Shown in pieces: positions 41,660-50,925 of a DNA stretch of 64,000 bases. The notes beneath the pieces are model-generated. The model did not search any database, was not told the origin of the DNA, and saw only the letters and a list, made by a program, of their open reading frames with translations. A program made the translations under genes and the position numbers. Within the stretch, counting starts at the first letter, position 1, and the number at the start of each line of letters is the position of its first letter. Source of the DNA: Pyricularia pennisetigena (Eukaryota > Ascomycota > Sordariomycetes > Magnaporthales > Pyriculariaceae); assembly GCF_004337985.1 (NCBI RefSeq), contig NC_043743.1, positions 2,712,543 to 2,776,542 of the forward strand. The letters are read 5' to 3'.

Positions 41660-43320
41660 GATTAAGACAGGTGACCAGCTCTTTTGTTGCACGCTGATGT
41701 GTGCAGAGGCCAAATATAGAAAACGATCAATTAATAAAAAGAAAGAAGGAAAATCGAGACGTTACCCCGTAAAGAGGAAAGATTGATAAAGAACCCCAAA
41801 AGCAAAACCTCCGAGGACAAGGGCAACATACCATTCTGAAATCTCTGACGGTTGCCATTTTGACGATTCAGGGGTTAAAACTGCCCAGGGAGCCTGAGGA
41901 CCCCATTTCTCTAATCCCTACAATCTGCACGGGAAGACCCCCCAATAAGCGGGACTCAGGGTCTGGAATGAAACAAGAAACACTTGCAATGACAAACAAA
42001 CATGACTTTATCATCGTCAGATTGTGGAGTGAATATTTAAGAGATGATATAGCTCTGCGCAGGCATGATCAAAAAGTCCCTAGATATCACATTGGACGAT
42101 CTTAAGCATAAATTAAGAAGAACGGTCACCAACTCAAAACATGCAGACGATGCCAAATCCGCTTATATCCTCATTTCAAGATGGTTTTCTAGAATAACAC
42201 AAGTGCCATTAAGGATGAAGTTTGTTTCATGACACATTACTCATTGTTCAGTCCTCAAAACGTTGCAAGTCTGCATTTGAAATTGTCGATTTGGCTTGAG
42301 CCATACCTTTTCTGGGTATTTTATGGGGAAGTGGGCGAGTTAGCCTCCATGCACATAAGTACCTATTGGGGTGGTACAATAGTTACTCGTGTCCCTTCGG
42401 ATGGCGACCATGGAGGAGAGGGGTTTCCCAATATGGGTTGGAAAATGTTTCTTGCATGATTGGCGTACCTATCTAGGTAGGTACGGTCAACAACAAACCC
42501 GGATGTGCTCCCCGAGCTCCCACAAGATTTTTCAGTGAGGAATTGGCCAGGCAGGCATGACCCCGCCGGCTTTTTGCCGATGAACGCGCTATAATTAGGA
42601 GCGGCTGCATTAGGGAACCTATCCATGCTGTTTCCGCTGCTGCCTGCGTAGGCAAGACAGGGCAAACAGGAAGCACAGGAGAAAGAATTTTATATAAACA
42701 AACTGGACTTGGTCATCGTATCTGACATCCAGAAAAAAACTTACACATATGCAGCGTCGACATGATAACATCACGTTAAGAATTGTGAAATTATTGCAGT
42801 CTCCGCGATTAAAGGTGCTGCGATAGAGCCTTGAATTTAAATAACCTATGTACATCAAGCTGGGCACAAAATTATAGTTACCCAGCTGCCAAGCCAAACG
42901 AACCTATTGTACCTCTCGTAGCGATCTTACCACGTAAGACTGACTCGCTTCATGTACGAACCAATCACAAAGATGGGAGCAAAATAGAACAAGCATATTG
43001 CTAGCGCCTATGTTTCGAACCCCTCCGAATCAGCAGCACAAGGATTTCGGGGTTCGTTGGCAAAAAGTGTAAATAAATTGTAAATTGAGCCATTTAAAGT
43101 TGCAATACATAAAATCTACCCCAGACCCGATACCGTTGTTGGCGATGGAAACTGACCAGGCAATGGTGTTGCGACTGGCAGCTGCCAGGCCAGCAGCAGC
43201 ACCTTGAGGAGGAACCCCATCTTTCCCGGGCGGTGTCTTCTTGGTGTTATTCTCCCTACCTCCCGCTGCGCGTAGTATGAACCCCCAGACCGGGGCATCG
43301 TGCTGATCGTCATCAAAGTC
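41660..43320. other. Upstream and gene-poor region
   Basis: The desaturase promoter and about 1.6 kb of mixed sequence without convincing genes. Short open frames on both strands lack domain features. A short palindrome (CCTATCTAGGTAGG) lies at 42469-42482. Confidence 0.45.
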
Positions 43321-43530
43321 CTATTCGGTGTCGAACAGGACCACGAGCTCGCCCATACCGTTCAGGGACAGCCCCGCACAAACTGCCCTCGCCGACGCGG
43401 TGCCAACAGCACGGCGGTGTGCGCCCGGCTCATACGCGTGACCAGGTCGGCATTGTTGAGGATGGCCAGCGTGACGCCGGGCTGGAAGGAGGTGTCCGTG
43501 GAAAACGCAGGGCACAGGCTGAATTCGATG
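43321..43530 (-). pseudogene. Possible lipase-like gene fragment
   Basis: On the minus strand one frame reads FSLCPAFSTDTSFQPGVTLA, then ILNNADLVTRMSRAHT, after which the frame breaks and another continues with LSLNGMGELVVLFDTE before a stop. The pattern of a strand followed by NNADLVTRMS recalls the segment after the catalytic Ser region in class 3 lipases, where an Asp belongs to the triad. No lipase GxSxG motif is visible nearby, so this is a fragment at best. It is GC-rich compared with its flanks. Confidence 0.25.
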
Positions 43531-44951
43531 GGCCTGTAGTAAAAAAGAAAGAGAAAAAAGTGGTTGAATCCCAGGACCTGAGCAACGCAAGAGATGTCCT
43601 TTCCAGTATATTCTTTTTCTTTCCGCAAAAGACTGTAAGCTGACCTTCTTTTCCTCTTCCGACTATTGACAGTGGACGTGGATGAGGTTGAGAGCCATAA
43701 ATTAGACAGCAAGTTTGTTGCCTTGAGATGCTCTGAAAGCCGCCAAGCTGTTCAAAGCAGTGATTTTCCGTGCGCGACGTGTGTACTATGAGCAAGGGCG
43801 CATCCCAACAAGGCCGTCCGCCCGTCTTCTTTGATACAAGCTCGGTAACGCGCTGTCTTGCACACTGTACTAGCAAGGAAAAGCTCGAGAGAAGACGTTC
43901 TGGGTGCGTAGGCACATGCCACGACGCCCGTGAATCAAGGCTTTTATGAAACAGGTAGTCATTGGCCCCTTCTGTCTCGGGAAAAGCGACGAGTATATGG
44001 TAGAGGTCAAAATAGTTAGGCAAGCCGTCCATGCGGGCCTGGATTACGCAAACCTCACCATGCAAGTGTTCAAGTTCAACGCGGACAGAAATGATGCCGC
44101 AAACTGCCACACCGACGAGTTGCTCCTACGGTACTGTCGGACTGGTCAACAGAACGATACCGACATAATTGACAGCCTGACATAATACTAAACTGATTGG
44201 GGAGGCTTCGGGGAGGGGGTCAAGGCTTTGGGTTGGACAACGTTTAGTGCAAAAGTATCCCTAAGATCTACTCTGGTTCTATTGTATGCACACGGGAGAA
44301 CCATACTCCAGTTTACTTACCAGTCCTTCCGCACCACTCATCTTCAGCCTATTTCCTGGATCGGGAACGGAGCACCCGTAAGCGGGCCTGGGTTGATTGT
44401 GCTTTTGCAGGAATGCTTCGGTCGACGCTTTGGCTCCCTCGTACCTCGTCCGCAGAGTACGGTGTTATTCGCAGATCGGGTCTCTGGAAACCTAATATCT
44501 GCCCTGGGACACCTCCAAAGTGTCGGGCAGCGAAGACAGACTCAATGAATAATACGGAGACAAAAGCTCCTCTGCCTTCCAGCACAACGACTATATGCGA
44601 GTCAAAATATTGTCATGTCGCTACAAGCTGCCGCCATGGATTTCTCATGTTCCTCAGCGGGGGCTCGCCGGATTTTCCGCATGGACCGTTGCCAGGCCAT
44701 CTTACAAGACCCTCTTACAAGACCCTCTTACAAGACCCTCTTACAAGACCCTCACATGCATGTTCGTATTGCTGCTGGCAAGCTCTACCGCCAATCTCAG
44801 CCCCGCGCCCGGGTCCATCCTCCAGTTTCCCGTGGATCAGACGCTCTGTCCGCGGCTAAAATCCTGACCAACGTGGGAGGGTACGAGCCCGATGCGTAAG
44901 AATAAAACAAGAATAACAAATTAATGGGTACCCATGCTAGCTGAGACTATC
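43531..44951. other. Degenerate accessory region
   Basis: Several overlapping open frames on both strands occur here, none with a credible protein signature, and stops interrupt the more protein-like parts. It includes a short tandem array at 44701-44752 and ends at the 5S rRNA gene. Confidence 0.4.
44701..44752 (+). repeat. Tandem repeat, 4 x 13 bp
   Basis: Four perfect copies of CTTACAAGACCCT in a row. The unit length is not a multiple of three, so each copy shifts any reading frame. It lies 200 bp upstream of the 5S rRNA gene. Confidence 0.95.
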
Positions 44952-45071
44952 ACATACGACCATACCCACTGGAAAACACGGGATCCCGTCCGCTCTCCCC
45001 TAGTTAAACCAGTGAGGGCCGAACTAGTACTCAGGTGGGTGACCACTGGGGAATCCTCGGTGTTGTATGTT
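44952..45071 (+). rRNA. 5S ribosomal RNA
   Basis: About 120 nt, starting ACATACGACCATACCCACTG and ending GGTGTTGTATGT, with ends that pair (ACATACGAC with GTTGTATGT). The internal segments GGGATCCCGTCCGCTCTCCC and AGTACTCAGGTGGGTGACCA match the conserved core of filamentous ascomycete 5S rRNA, which includes the box A/IE/box C promoter for RNA polymerase III. T-runs at 45070-45074 and 45079-45087 are pol III terminators. In Neurospora-type genomes 5S genes are dispersed singly, as here. I cannot tell without comparison whether it is a functional copy or a variant; pairing at the ends looks intact. Confidence 0.9.
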
Positions 45072-45258
45072 TTTGATCTTTTTTTTATTATCTTTTTCTT
45101 ATGAACGCAATACCTGTGGGTTACATGTAATTTGACAATATTCCCAGTAAGGAGTGCTGCATATTGGCCAAAGTGCTATGCCGTGCAGGGGGTTGATTTT
45201 TTCGCCAAATATCAGACTAATGTGTTGCTGTACAAGGGTTACTGGTACATCGCCGTAC

Positions 45259-45588
45259 ATGGCACAGTTCCGCATCATCAGCGTCTCGGCCTGCCTCCAC
45301 AACAATACCAACCTCACAGGCCTCTTGTACGCCCTCGTGCTGGTCTCGCTCGCGCCACTTCTTGACGCTGGCAAAGTCAGCAACGACGGACAGCCACTCG
45401 AATCATTCACCTCGGCGGACCTGCGGCTCCTTGTGCCCCGGCGCGCCGACGAATACCTTTGGTTCAACCCGCTAGGGACCATGGGTAATTGCTTTACGCT
45501 CGTGGGGCACGCTTTCGAGATGCGGGAGGCGAGGACCAGCAGCAGCGGCCCAGGGAAGTGGCGTGGAGGGTTGGTAATACGGGCGTGA
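45259..45588 (+). CDS. Doubtful small open reading frame
   Basis: 109 codons from an internal ATG (MAQFRIISVSACLHNNTNLT), with a hydrophobic stretch (LLYALVLVSLAPLL) and a hydrophilic rest. It starts 190 bp after the 5S gene and could be a relic of a larger gene or chance. No domain is recognised and no clear promoter or introns were seen. Confidence 0.2.
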   Translation: MAQFRIISVSACLHNNTNLTGLLYALVLVSLAPLLDAGKVSNDGQPLESFTSADLRLLVPRRADEYLWFNPLGTMGNCFTLVGHAFEMREARTSSSGPGKWRGGLVIRA

Positions 45589-47022
45589 TGCAGGGCGCCA
45601 CTCCAGAGCGTGCGTCCAAGGAGCCGAGTTCATCTTATGCCCGACCGTGGTGGTTTATCTTTTGGACTCTCGGTTATATCGGTATCTAGCGGTGACACCG
45701 GGCTTATTTGCTCGCGGCAGGACTGCGTCGGCCCCGCCACTCAGTCGGAGGGGTTCGCAGTCAGTTTATAGAGATGGCTAATGCTTGTGGCAATTTAGCC
45801 TTGAACACAACCATGATGAGTTGCCAAAGACCTTGCTAAGATAGACTTTAGTTTCATTTGGCATTGCGTTTCATTCGCCTCCCGCAATCAAGACTTCTTT
45901 GCCTTGAACAAGAAAACCTTGTGTGGAATCACTTTTGTGCCTTCTTGCAGCCTAACACACAGCCCCAAGCATGATTTTGGTGAGCATTTCGGGTGGTTGG
46001 AAATTTGAGTCTTGATAGGAGTGGGCTAGGCAGCTGCTTTGTGCAATAATGTGGCAAGATGACAAGATAGCGGGAGACTTTTTGCTAGAACCGTGGCTTC
46101 TAAGGTTGCAATATCGATTTGTGATGGACAAGAAAAGGAGATGCCCCCTAAGCTCATTTTCTTTATAAGCATGTGCACTCCCTGTGATAAGCTGGTATTT
46201 TTTTGCCGCGCGCTAGCCAGACGGGCGGTTTTATATCAAGTTCTTTGTGTCGATAGCTTTGAATATCGTAGCTGTCAAGGCCGACCCAGCCGAGTCCCGA
46301 TCTCCCGAGTGTTGGTATTGGCTTTCCAAATTTCTAGGTAACTAATGGTGAAGTTATGGCGGCAAGAGCTTGTCACGAATCTGGACTTGCCACCTGAATT
46401 TGTGTTTGCCAGCCATTGTGCTATAATTCCATGCGCTTGCGTTTGCAAACAAACAATATGAGTGCTAGTAGTACTTGCATGCAAGTAAAGTAGGTTCTTG
46501 CCCGACATATGGTAAATTTCATGAGGCAACCAGAAACAGCTTGCATTTCACAAATTTCCAATACAGGTGCATTTGTCCTAATACACCGGCAAGTTTATAC
46601 GACATACTGCAAGTGTGGTAAATGGCAATAGAACATCGATTTAACTTTTCTGCACTCATGCATGTTATTTTTTGACGAACAGAGCTTTTGGATCCCAGAG
46701 GGGGAAAGAATAGTATAAAGCCAGGCCTTCGTCCCCCTCTCTTCCCATCCATTCTCTTCCAAGCTCTCACTATCATCTACATACACACAGACAACACCGA
46801 GCAGGAACAAATACTGCCTCTCGACATCTGTTCCACCATTCGTGCTTCACCAGCCAAAAGCACATATATACTTCCAACACACTCTCCACAGGTAGGTTTT
46901 GTTTGTCATTCTCTGGCTACATCTCATCCGCTTTATGACACAAGCCCAGATATAGATACGAAATTATTAACACGAGATTTCTTTAACTTCCAGTCACCCC
47001 TCCAACAAGAAATTCCAAGAAA
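45589..47022. other. Intergenic region upstream of the MGCC-protein gene
   Basis: No gene-like frame until 47023. The right end carries the promoter and a putative 5' UTR intron of the following gene. Confidence 0.5.
46714..46993 (+). promoter_or_regulatory. TATA box and 5' UTR intron of the MGCC-protein gene
   Basis: TATAAA is at 46714-46719. About 170 bp downstream a donor (CACAG|GTAGGT, intron from 46892) and an acceptor (ACTTCCAG, ending 46993) delimit a 102-bp intron that would sit fully in the untranslated leader, 29 bp before the ATG. Leader introns of this kind are common in strongly regulated fungal genes. Confidence 0.4.
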
Positions 47023-47472
47023 ATGGGGTGCTGTAGCAGCAAGTCTTCTGGCTCGTCCTCGGCCGAGCCCGGTCCACGACCAGTTCGGACCGGCACTGGC
47101 CGCGGCCAGAACAACAAGAATCGCGGCCCCGGGTCTTCGTTGGCGTGGCCGTCCAACCTCGAGCTCCCGAGCACCTCGTCGTCGTCGGACCTTCCGTTCG
47201 ACTTTCCTTACGCCGAGACCCCGTCGCCCGCTCCCAGACCCAGGCCCGAGTACACGGAGGAGGAGATTGCTCGGTTCAGGAAGAACCGGCCTCCCCACCA
47301 CGTTCATCTCCCCCCGAGCATCATGACCATGCCCTCCAATCCGTCGTCGACTGGGACGGTCATCCGGAGGCAGGAGTGGGACGGGCCCTCGAGGGTTCAT
47401 TCGTGCCGCACCTTGAGGGCCGAGGACAGGCCGAGGGACCCAAGGCAGAATAGGAGTGACCCCTATCACTAA
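47023..47472 (+). CDS. Small lipid-anchored protein with MGCC N-terminus
   Basis: Single coding exon, 149 residues. It begins MGCCSSKSSG: Gly2 with Ser/Lys following fits an N-myristoylation signal, and Cys3-Cys4 could be palmitoylated, so the protein should be anchored at the plasma or vacuolar membrane (dual acylation, as in MEH1-like or kinase-anchoring proteins). The rest is Pro/Ser/Arg-rich and mostly disordered, with one acidic helix (RPEYTEEEIARFRKNRPPHH). No known domain. The role could be that of a small membrane adaptor; this is inference from the anchor motif. A TATA box and 5' UTR intron support real transcription. Confidence 0.65.
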   Translation: MGCCSSKSSGSSSAEPGPRPVRTGTGRGQNNKNRGPGSSLAWPSNLELPSTSSSSDLPFDFPYAETPSPAPRPRPEYTEEEIARFRKNRPPHHVHLPPSIMTMPSNPSSTGTVIRRQEWDGPSRVHSCRTLRAEDRPRDPRQNRSDPYH

Positions 47473-47725
47473 GGAGGTCATTGCCGGGGTTCGAGGACTG
47501 GGGAGATTTGTTTTTTCGAGCAGGGATAGTAGGATATTTGAATTTAGGGTGCCGTTACGTTATAATAATATAGCAATTTTTTGGAACTGTTTACGAGGCT
47601 TGTCAACAAAAGAATGCTCCGCAAAGTGAACCAAGTCTGTCGTTAGTGTTTGCGGCCCTAAGCCACGATGATGGTTCGACGTCATTAGGTTCTTTTTCTG
47701 ATGACGCTGCCCAACCCTCCGCACT

Positions 47726-47797
47726 GGGTGTGTCGTATAGGGGTTAGTACACTTCGTTGTGGCCGAAGAAACGCAAGTTCGAGTCTTGCCACGCCCA
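47726..47797 (+). tRNA. tRNA-His (GTG)
   Basis: Full cloverleaf in 72 nt without intron. The acceptor stem GGGTGTG pairs with CACGCCC, the D-stem GTAT with GTAC, the anticodon stem CTTCG with CGAAG around loop TTGTGGC (anticodon GTG), and the T-stem GCAAG with CTTGC around TTCGAGT; the discriminator is A. Internal A and B boxes are present and a run of seven T at 47802-47808 is the pol III terminator. The extra 5' G of histidine tRNA is added after transcription. Confidence 0.92.
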
Positions 47798-48024
47798 TTC
47801 CTTTTTTTCCCTCTCTGATTTTTTTATTTCTGTCGAATAAACCTCGCCGCCCTCTCCTCTCGCGTGAGTTCGACTCCTGGTTTGCGCAAGCCAGCGGTCT
47901 TGCACAGTGGTCGTTCCAGGTCCCTCTCAGATGCAGTTGTTCATGGCATGCTATTATAATGAATGTACAGAAGTCGCTCAGAGAAAAACGCCCTACCAGT
48001 CTTTACTCTACTCAGCACCTAAAT

Positions 48025-48970
48025 TTAGGAATTAGTAAATGAGTCAGCAGTAATGGCGATTCTGACATGCCTAATCCCGTGTCCTTTGGTGGTAGAAATC
48101 GCCATCCCACGAGCGTCTTTGCGATGCCATGGCTGCTGTAAACCATATTTTTTCCATTGGCTCCACGTCTTGGATGTTGTTTCGTGGAATTTTTTTGTGA
48201 GTGATATCCAGTGGATTGACGCATGGTCCAAGAGTGAATGTCCAGCTCCGAAATCGTTGGCCGCTGTTGATGAAGAAGACGACGATGCATTCAATTTCAC
48301 TTCATGCTTTCGGTGTCCATGGAAAGCAACCTTTGACAGTATTGCAGCACGTGTTAAATCTGGTTTGAACAGATTATCTGCCAACCTGGCTAGGTCCATA
48401 GCTGCAGGTCTGGATCGTACTGCGAATGCAGTTTTAGAGTCATTGAGGCTGAGATGCGTTACACATAACTCGCCAAGTTCGTGATCAATGTCCTGAATAT
48501 TGAGTTGAAAATCCGGAAGGTCATGGGCGCTAGGTTCTTCCAGAAGAAACTCTCTGACAGCCGAATGTGCAAACTGTACGAACCCGCTTTCCTCGTCAAT
48601 TTGGGCTAGGTTGTCGCACCATGAAGCAATGTATCTTGTTTTTTTTTCGATTCTTGTCACATTCGTCCAGCCCGTCGAGTATTATGTAGGACTTTTGAGT
48701 TGCTGGTATCACCTCGTGAAGTAGATCTAAGACGTATGAAACCCATGTCCAAGCCGCCTTTCGTATTTTCGCTTCAATTTCTGCCGAGAGATTGAACTTT
48801 CGCAGTATTTGGCACAAATAGACTGGAGAATGACATCTGAGTGCAGTGAGTTGCTGTCGTCTGCTTGGGCGAAGAAGAAAGAGACTGGACAGCCAAAGAG
48901 CCTCGGACGTTTAGGATATGTTGTCGTTTTGCATTGTCCAGATATGTCACCAGTAGAATGCTCTACCATT
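48025..48970 (-). pseudogene. Relic of a NACHT-type STAND (NLR) gene
   Basis: Three minus-strand frames carry pieces of one protein in order. About 48970-48820: SFFFAQADDSNSLHSDVILQ, like the first strands of a fungal NACHT domain. About 48810-48650: SAEIEAKIRKAAWTW and SYIILDGLDECD, the latter a Walker B (hhhhDGLDEC) signature. From about 48640: SGFVQFAHSAVREFLLEE and a helical tail typical of the winged-helix region that follows NACHT. A frame change lies near 48810, and roughly 200 residues normally found between Walker B and the winged helix are missing, as are the Walker A motif and any repeats, so this is decayed. NACHT proteins act in fungal nonself recognition. Confidence 0.6.
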
Positions 48971-49864
48971 TGCAGATCCGAATCAAGTCATCAAGTGGTC
49001 GTATTGAAGGTGAAGCGATGACTTGCTGTGCAATCATTAAACTGCCCGCCCAGTTATACAGCCAAAAAAAAAAAAAAAGAAAAAAAAGAAAAAAAAGGCG
49101 CCAGACTGCAGCAACACAGACAAGCAGTACGAATACCCTTTTAGTCGAATAATTCAATTTGTTCTATCAAGGGTCCCTCTGGTTCGATCGGGCCTGAAAC
49201 GGTGACATTTCTCTCGAACTATCTGCGCCACATGAACATTGATATAATTGACGATCTCACCGGTAGGCTTTGGCCACCGCGGAGGCGTCTATATGCCCTC
49301 TGCCATGCGTAAATATTTTGATTTATATAGACCTGATTCCGCGAAATAAAGCTTTGGTAACTCAGGTGTCCTCTTTTCTTTTTTTTTTTTTTTTCTTTTT
49401 AGCTCTGTATCCTCGAGCAGCAATCAGAACATCAACAATAATGCTACAGATACTAGATTTGTTGAATTTTCTCTCAGCCAGTACTGCGATCGGCAAAAAG
49501 GTTCCAAGGGAAACTCGGGCGCAGGTACCTCCCGCTTCAGCCCACGACACATTGGACGCGGCAGGCGAGGTTTACATGGACGACTTTGAGTCGATGGACG
49601 TTGGCGCGCTCATAGATGTGGCCGGGATCAGCGTTTGGTTATTTGTATTTCACAGTTTAAGGTATACAATCAAATCTATCTGTGGATAATTGTGGTGCTT
49701 CTGTTGTTAGAAATCAGTAAGAGCCGAGATGCCAGCACAGCGTTTCCAACAGGTACAGGATGAAATAGATATCTTTCTTTCGTTTATTTTCTTTTCATAA
49801 ATTTAGAGTATACCACGAACTCACATGCGCAGACTCGATCCGCTCAGCCACCATCAATGCCGTC
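48971..49864. other. Intergenic region with a doubtful small frame
   Basis: It has an A-rich tract at 49063-49096 and a T-run near 49380-49394. A plus-strand frame from 49441 (82 codons, MLQILDLLNFLSASTAIGKK) has a weak signal-like start and an acidic middle but no family; it is probably chance. It also holds the 3' flank of the next minus-strand gene. Confidence 0.35.
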
Positions 49865-50925
49865 CTACTGTGGTGTGATTCTAAGAGGTGACGCCAGAGT
49901 GGATAGTGAGCGAGGTGATGCTGCTCTCGTCGACGCGGTATGTTTGCTCGTACCATGGACCTCGAATATCTGCCCCGCGTCGGCCTCGTGTATCTCTGGC
50001 CCCGCAACAGACACAATCTGCGGCAGCTCAGACCGATCGACGGGAAGGGCGACCTCGGCAACAGAGGGGACTTGCTTCAGGTTCGGGCGTCGATCTTGAG
50101 TCTCTGGTGGTGACATGGTCTCCATGCCCGCCCGGGCGGCGTCCAACTCGAGCAGGACGGCCTTCCATCGCCGCAAAAAGAAGACTGCTGCCGTCGCTGC
50201 CGCCAGCAAAAGCACACCAAGGCTGACCCCGACGGCAATGGTGCTAACGTGGCTGCTGCTGCTGCTGCTACTGCTGCTATTGATGGCTGCCGGTACCTCC
50301 TGGGCAGTGGCATCAGTCTGGCTTACGTCGACCTCGCCAGCGTTGAAAATGCCGCTGTCGTTGCGGTTGCGCCCGTCGTCTACGTGGCCGGGGCTCAGAA
50401 TCAGTCTGGCGTCGGCACAGTCACCCTCCCAGGCGTCTGGCCTCAGGCAGAACCCGTATACCCCGCTCAGTGGGCATTGTCGCAGGAGCCCTGGCGATCC
50501 GGGTGCCTCATCATGGCAGAGGTTGATAGCAGGGCAGTTCTCACGGAGCAGTCCGGGATCTGCGCAAGACATCCGCTCTAGTCGGTTGGTCTGTTGATCC
50601 AAGCAAAGTCCATTGCTCAAACATGCTTCTCGGGGTTATTTTCATTTTTCTTTTGTGTCCTCTCACCAATGTCAGCTGGTTTGGATATATACCATCGTAG
50701 CTCTGCAGGGCAATTGAATAACGCATGGCGACGTTACGGACCTTGACCCTGGGCGCAACAACTGCGGCCATTTTCTCTCCCTGCGCACACGACCCCTTCC
50801 TTGTGGTCTGAACCGTCGGGCCAGCGGCATATTGCGGACGGTCCGGGAGCTTCCTGTCCAGCACAAAAGGCACCCAAGAGAATCATCAGAACAAGACGCC
50901 ACGCGATTGTCAATACGGACGCCAT
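49865..50925 (-). CDS. Secreted-domain type I membrane protein
   Basis: Two exons: 50925-50742 and 50625-49865, with an intron of 116 bp and a GTCCGT donor. The product is 314 residues. A signal peptide (MASVLTIAWRLVLMILLGAFCAG) is followed by a Cys-rich ectodomain: CRWPDGS, GVVCAGR, SCCAQGQACLSNGLCL, MSCADP, NCPAINLC. The CCxxGxACLSNGLCL pattern only appears once the exons are joined, which supports the model. A Ser-rich stretch precedes a transmembrane segment near 187-209 (TIAVGVSLGVLLLAAATAAV). The cytosolic tail has about 105 hydrophilic residues. Such single-pass proteins with a short Cys-rich head occur widely in fungi and may sense the cell wall or surface; the function is not known. 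An in-frame ATG eight codons upstream is an alternative start. Confidence 0.7.

Noticed and set aside
42990..43040. Possible minus-strand tRNA T-arm (GGTTCGAAA)
   Set aside because: The T-stem does not pair and no D or anticodon arms fit upstream.
49441..49689. Small plus-strand frame with a weak signal-like N-terminus
   Set aside because: The N-terminus is not a convincing signal peptide, the frame has no family, and it lies in degenerate sequence next to the NLR relic.
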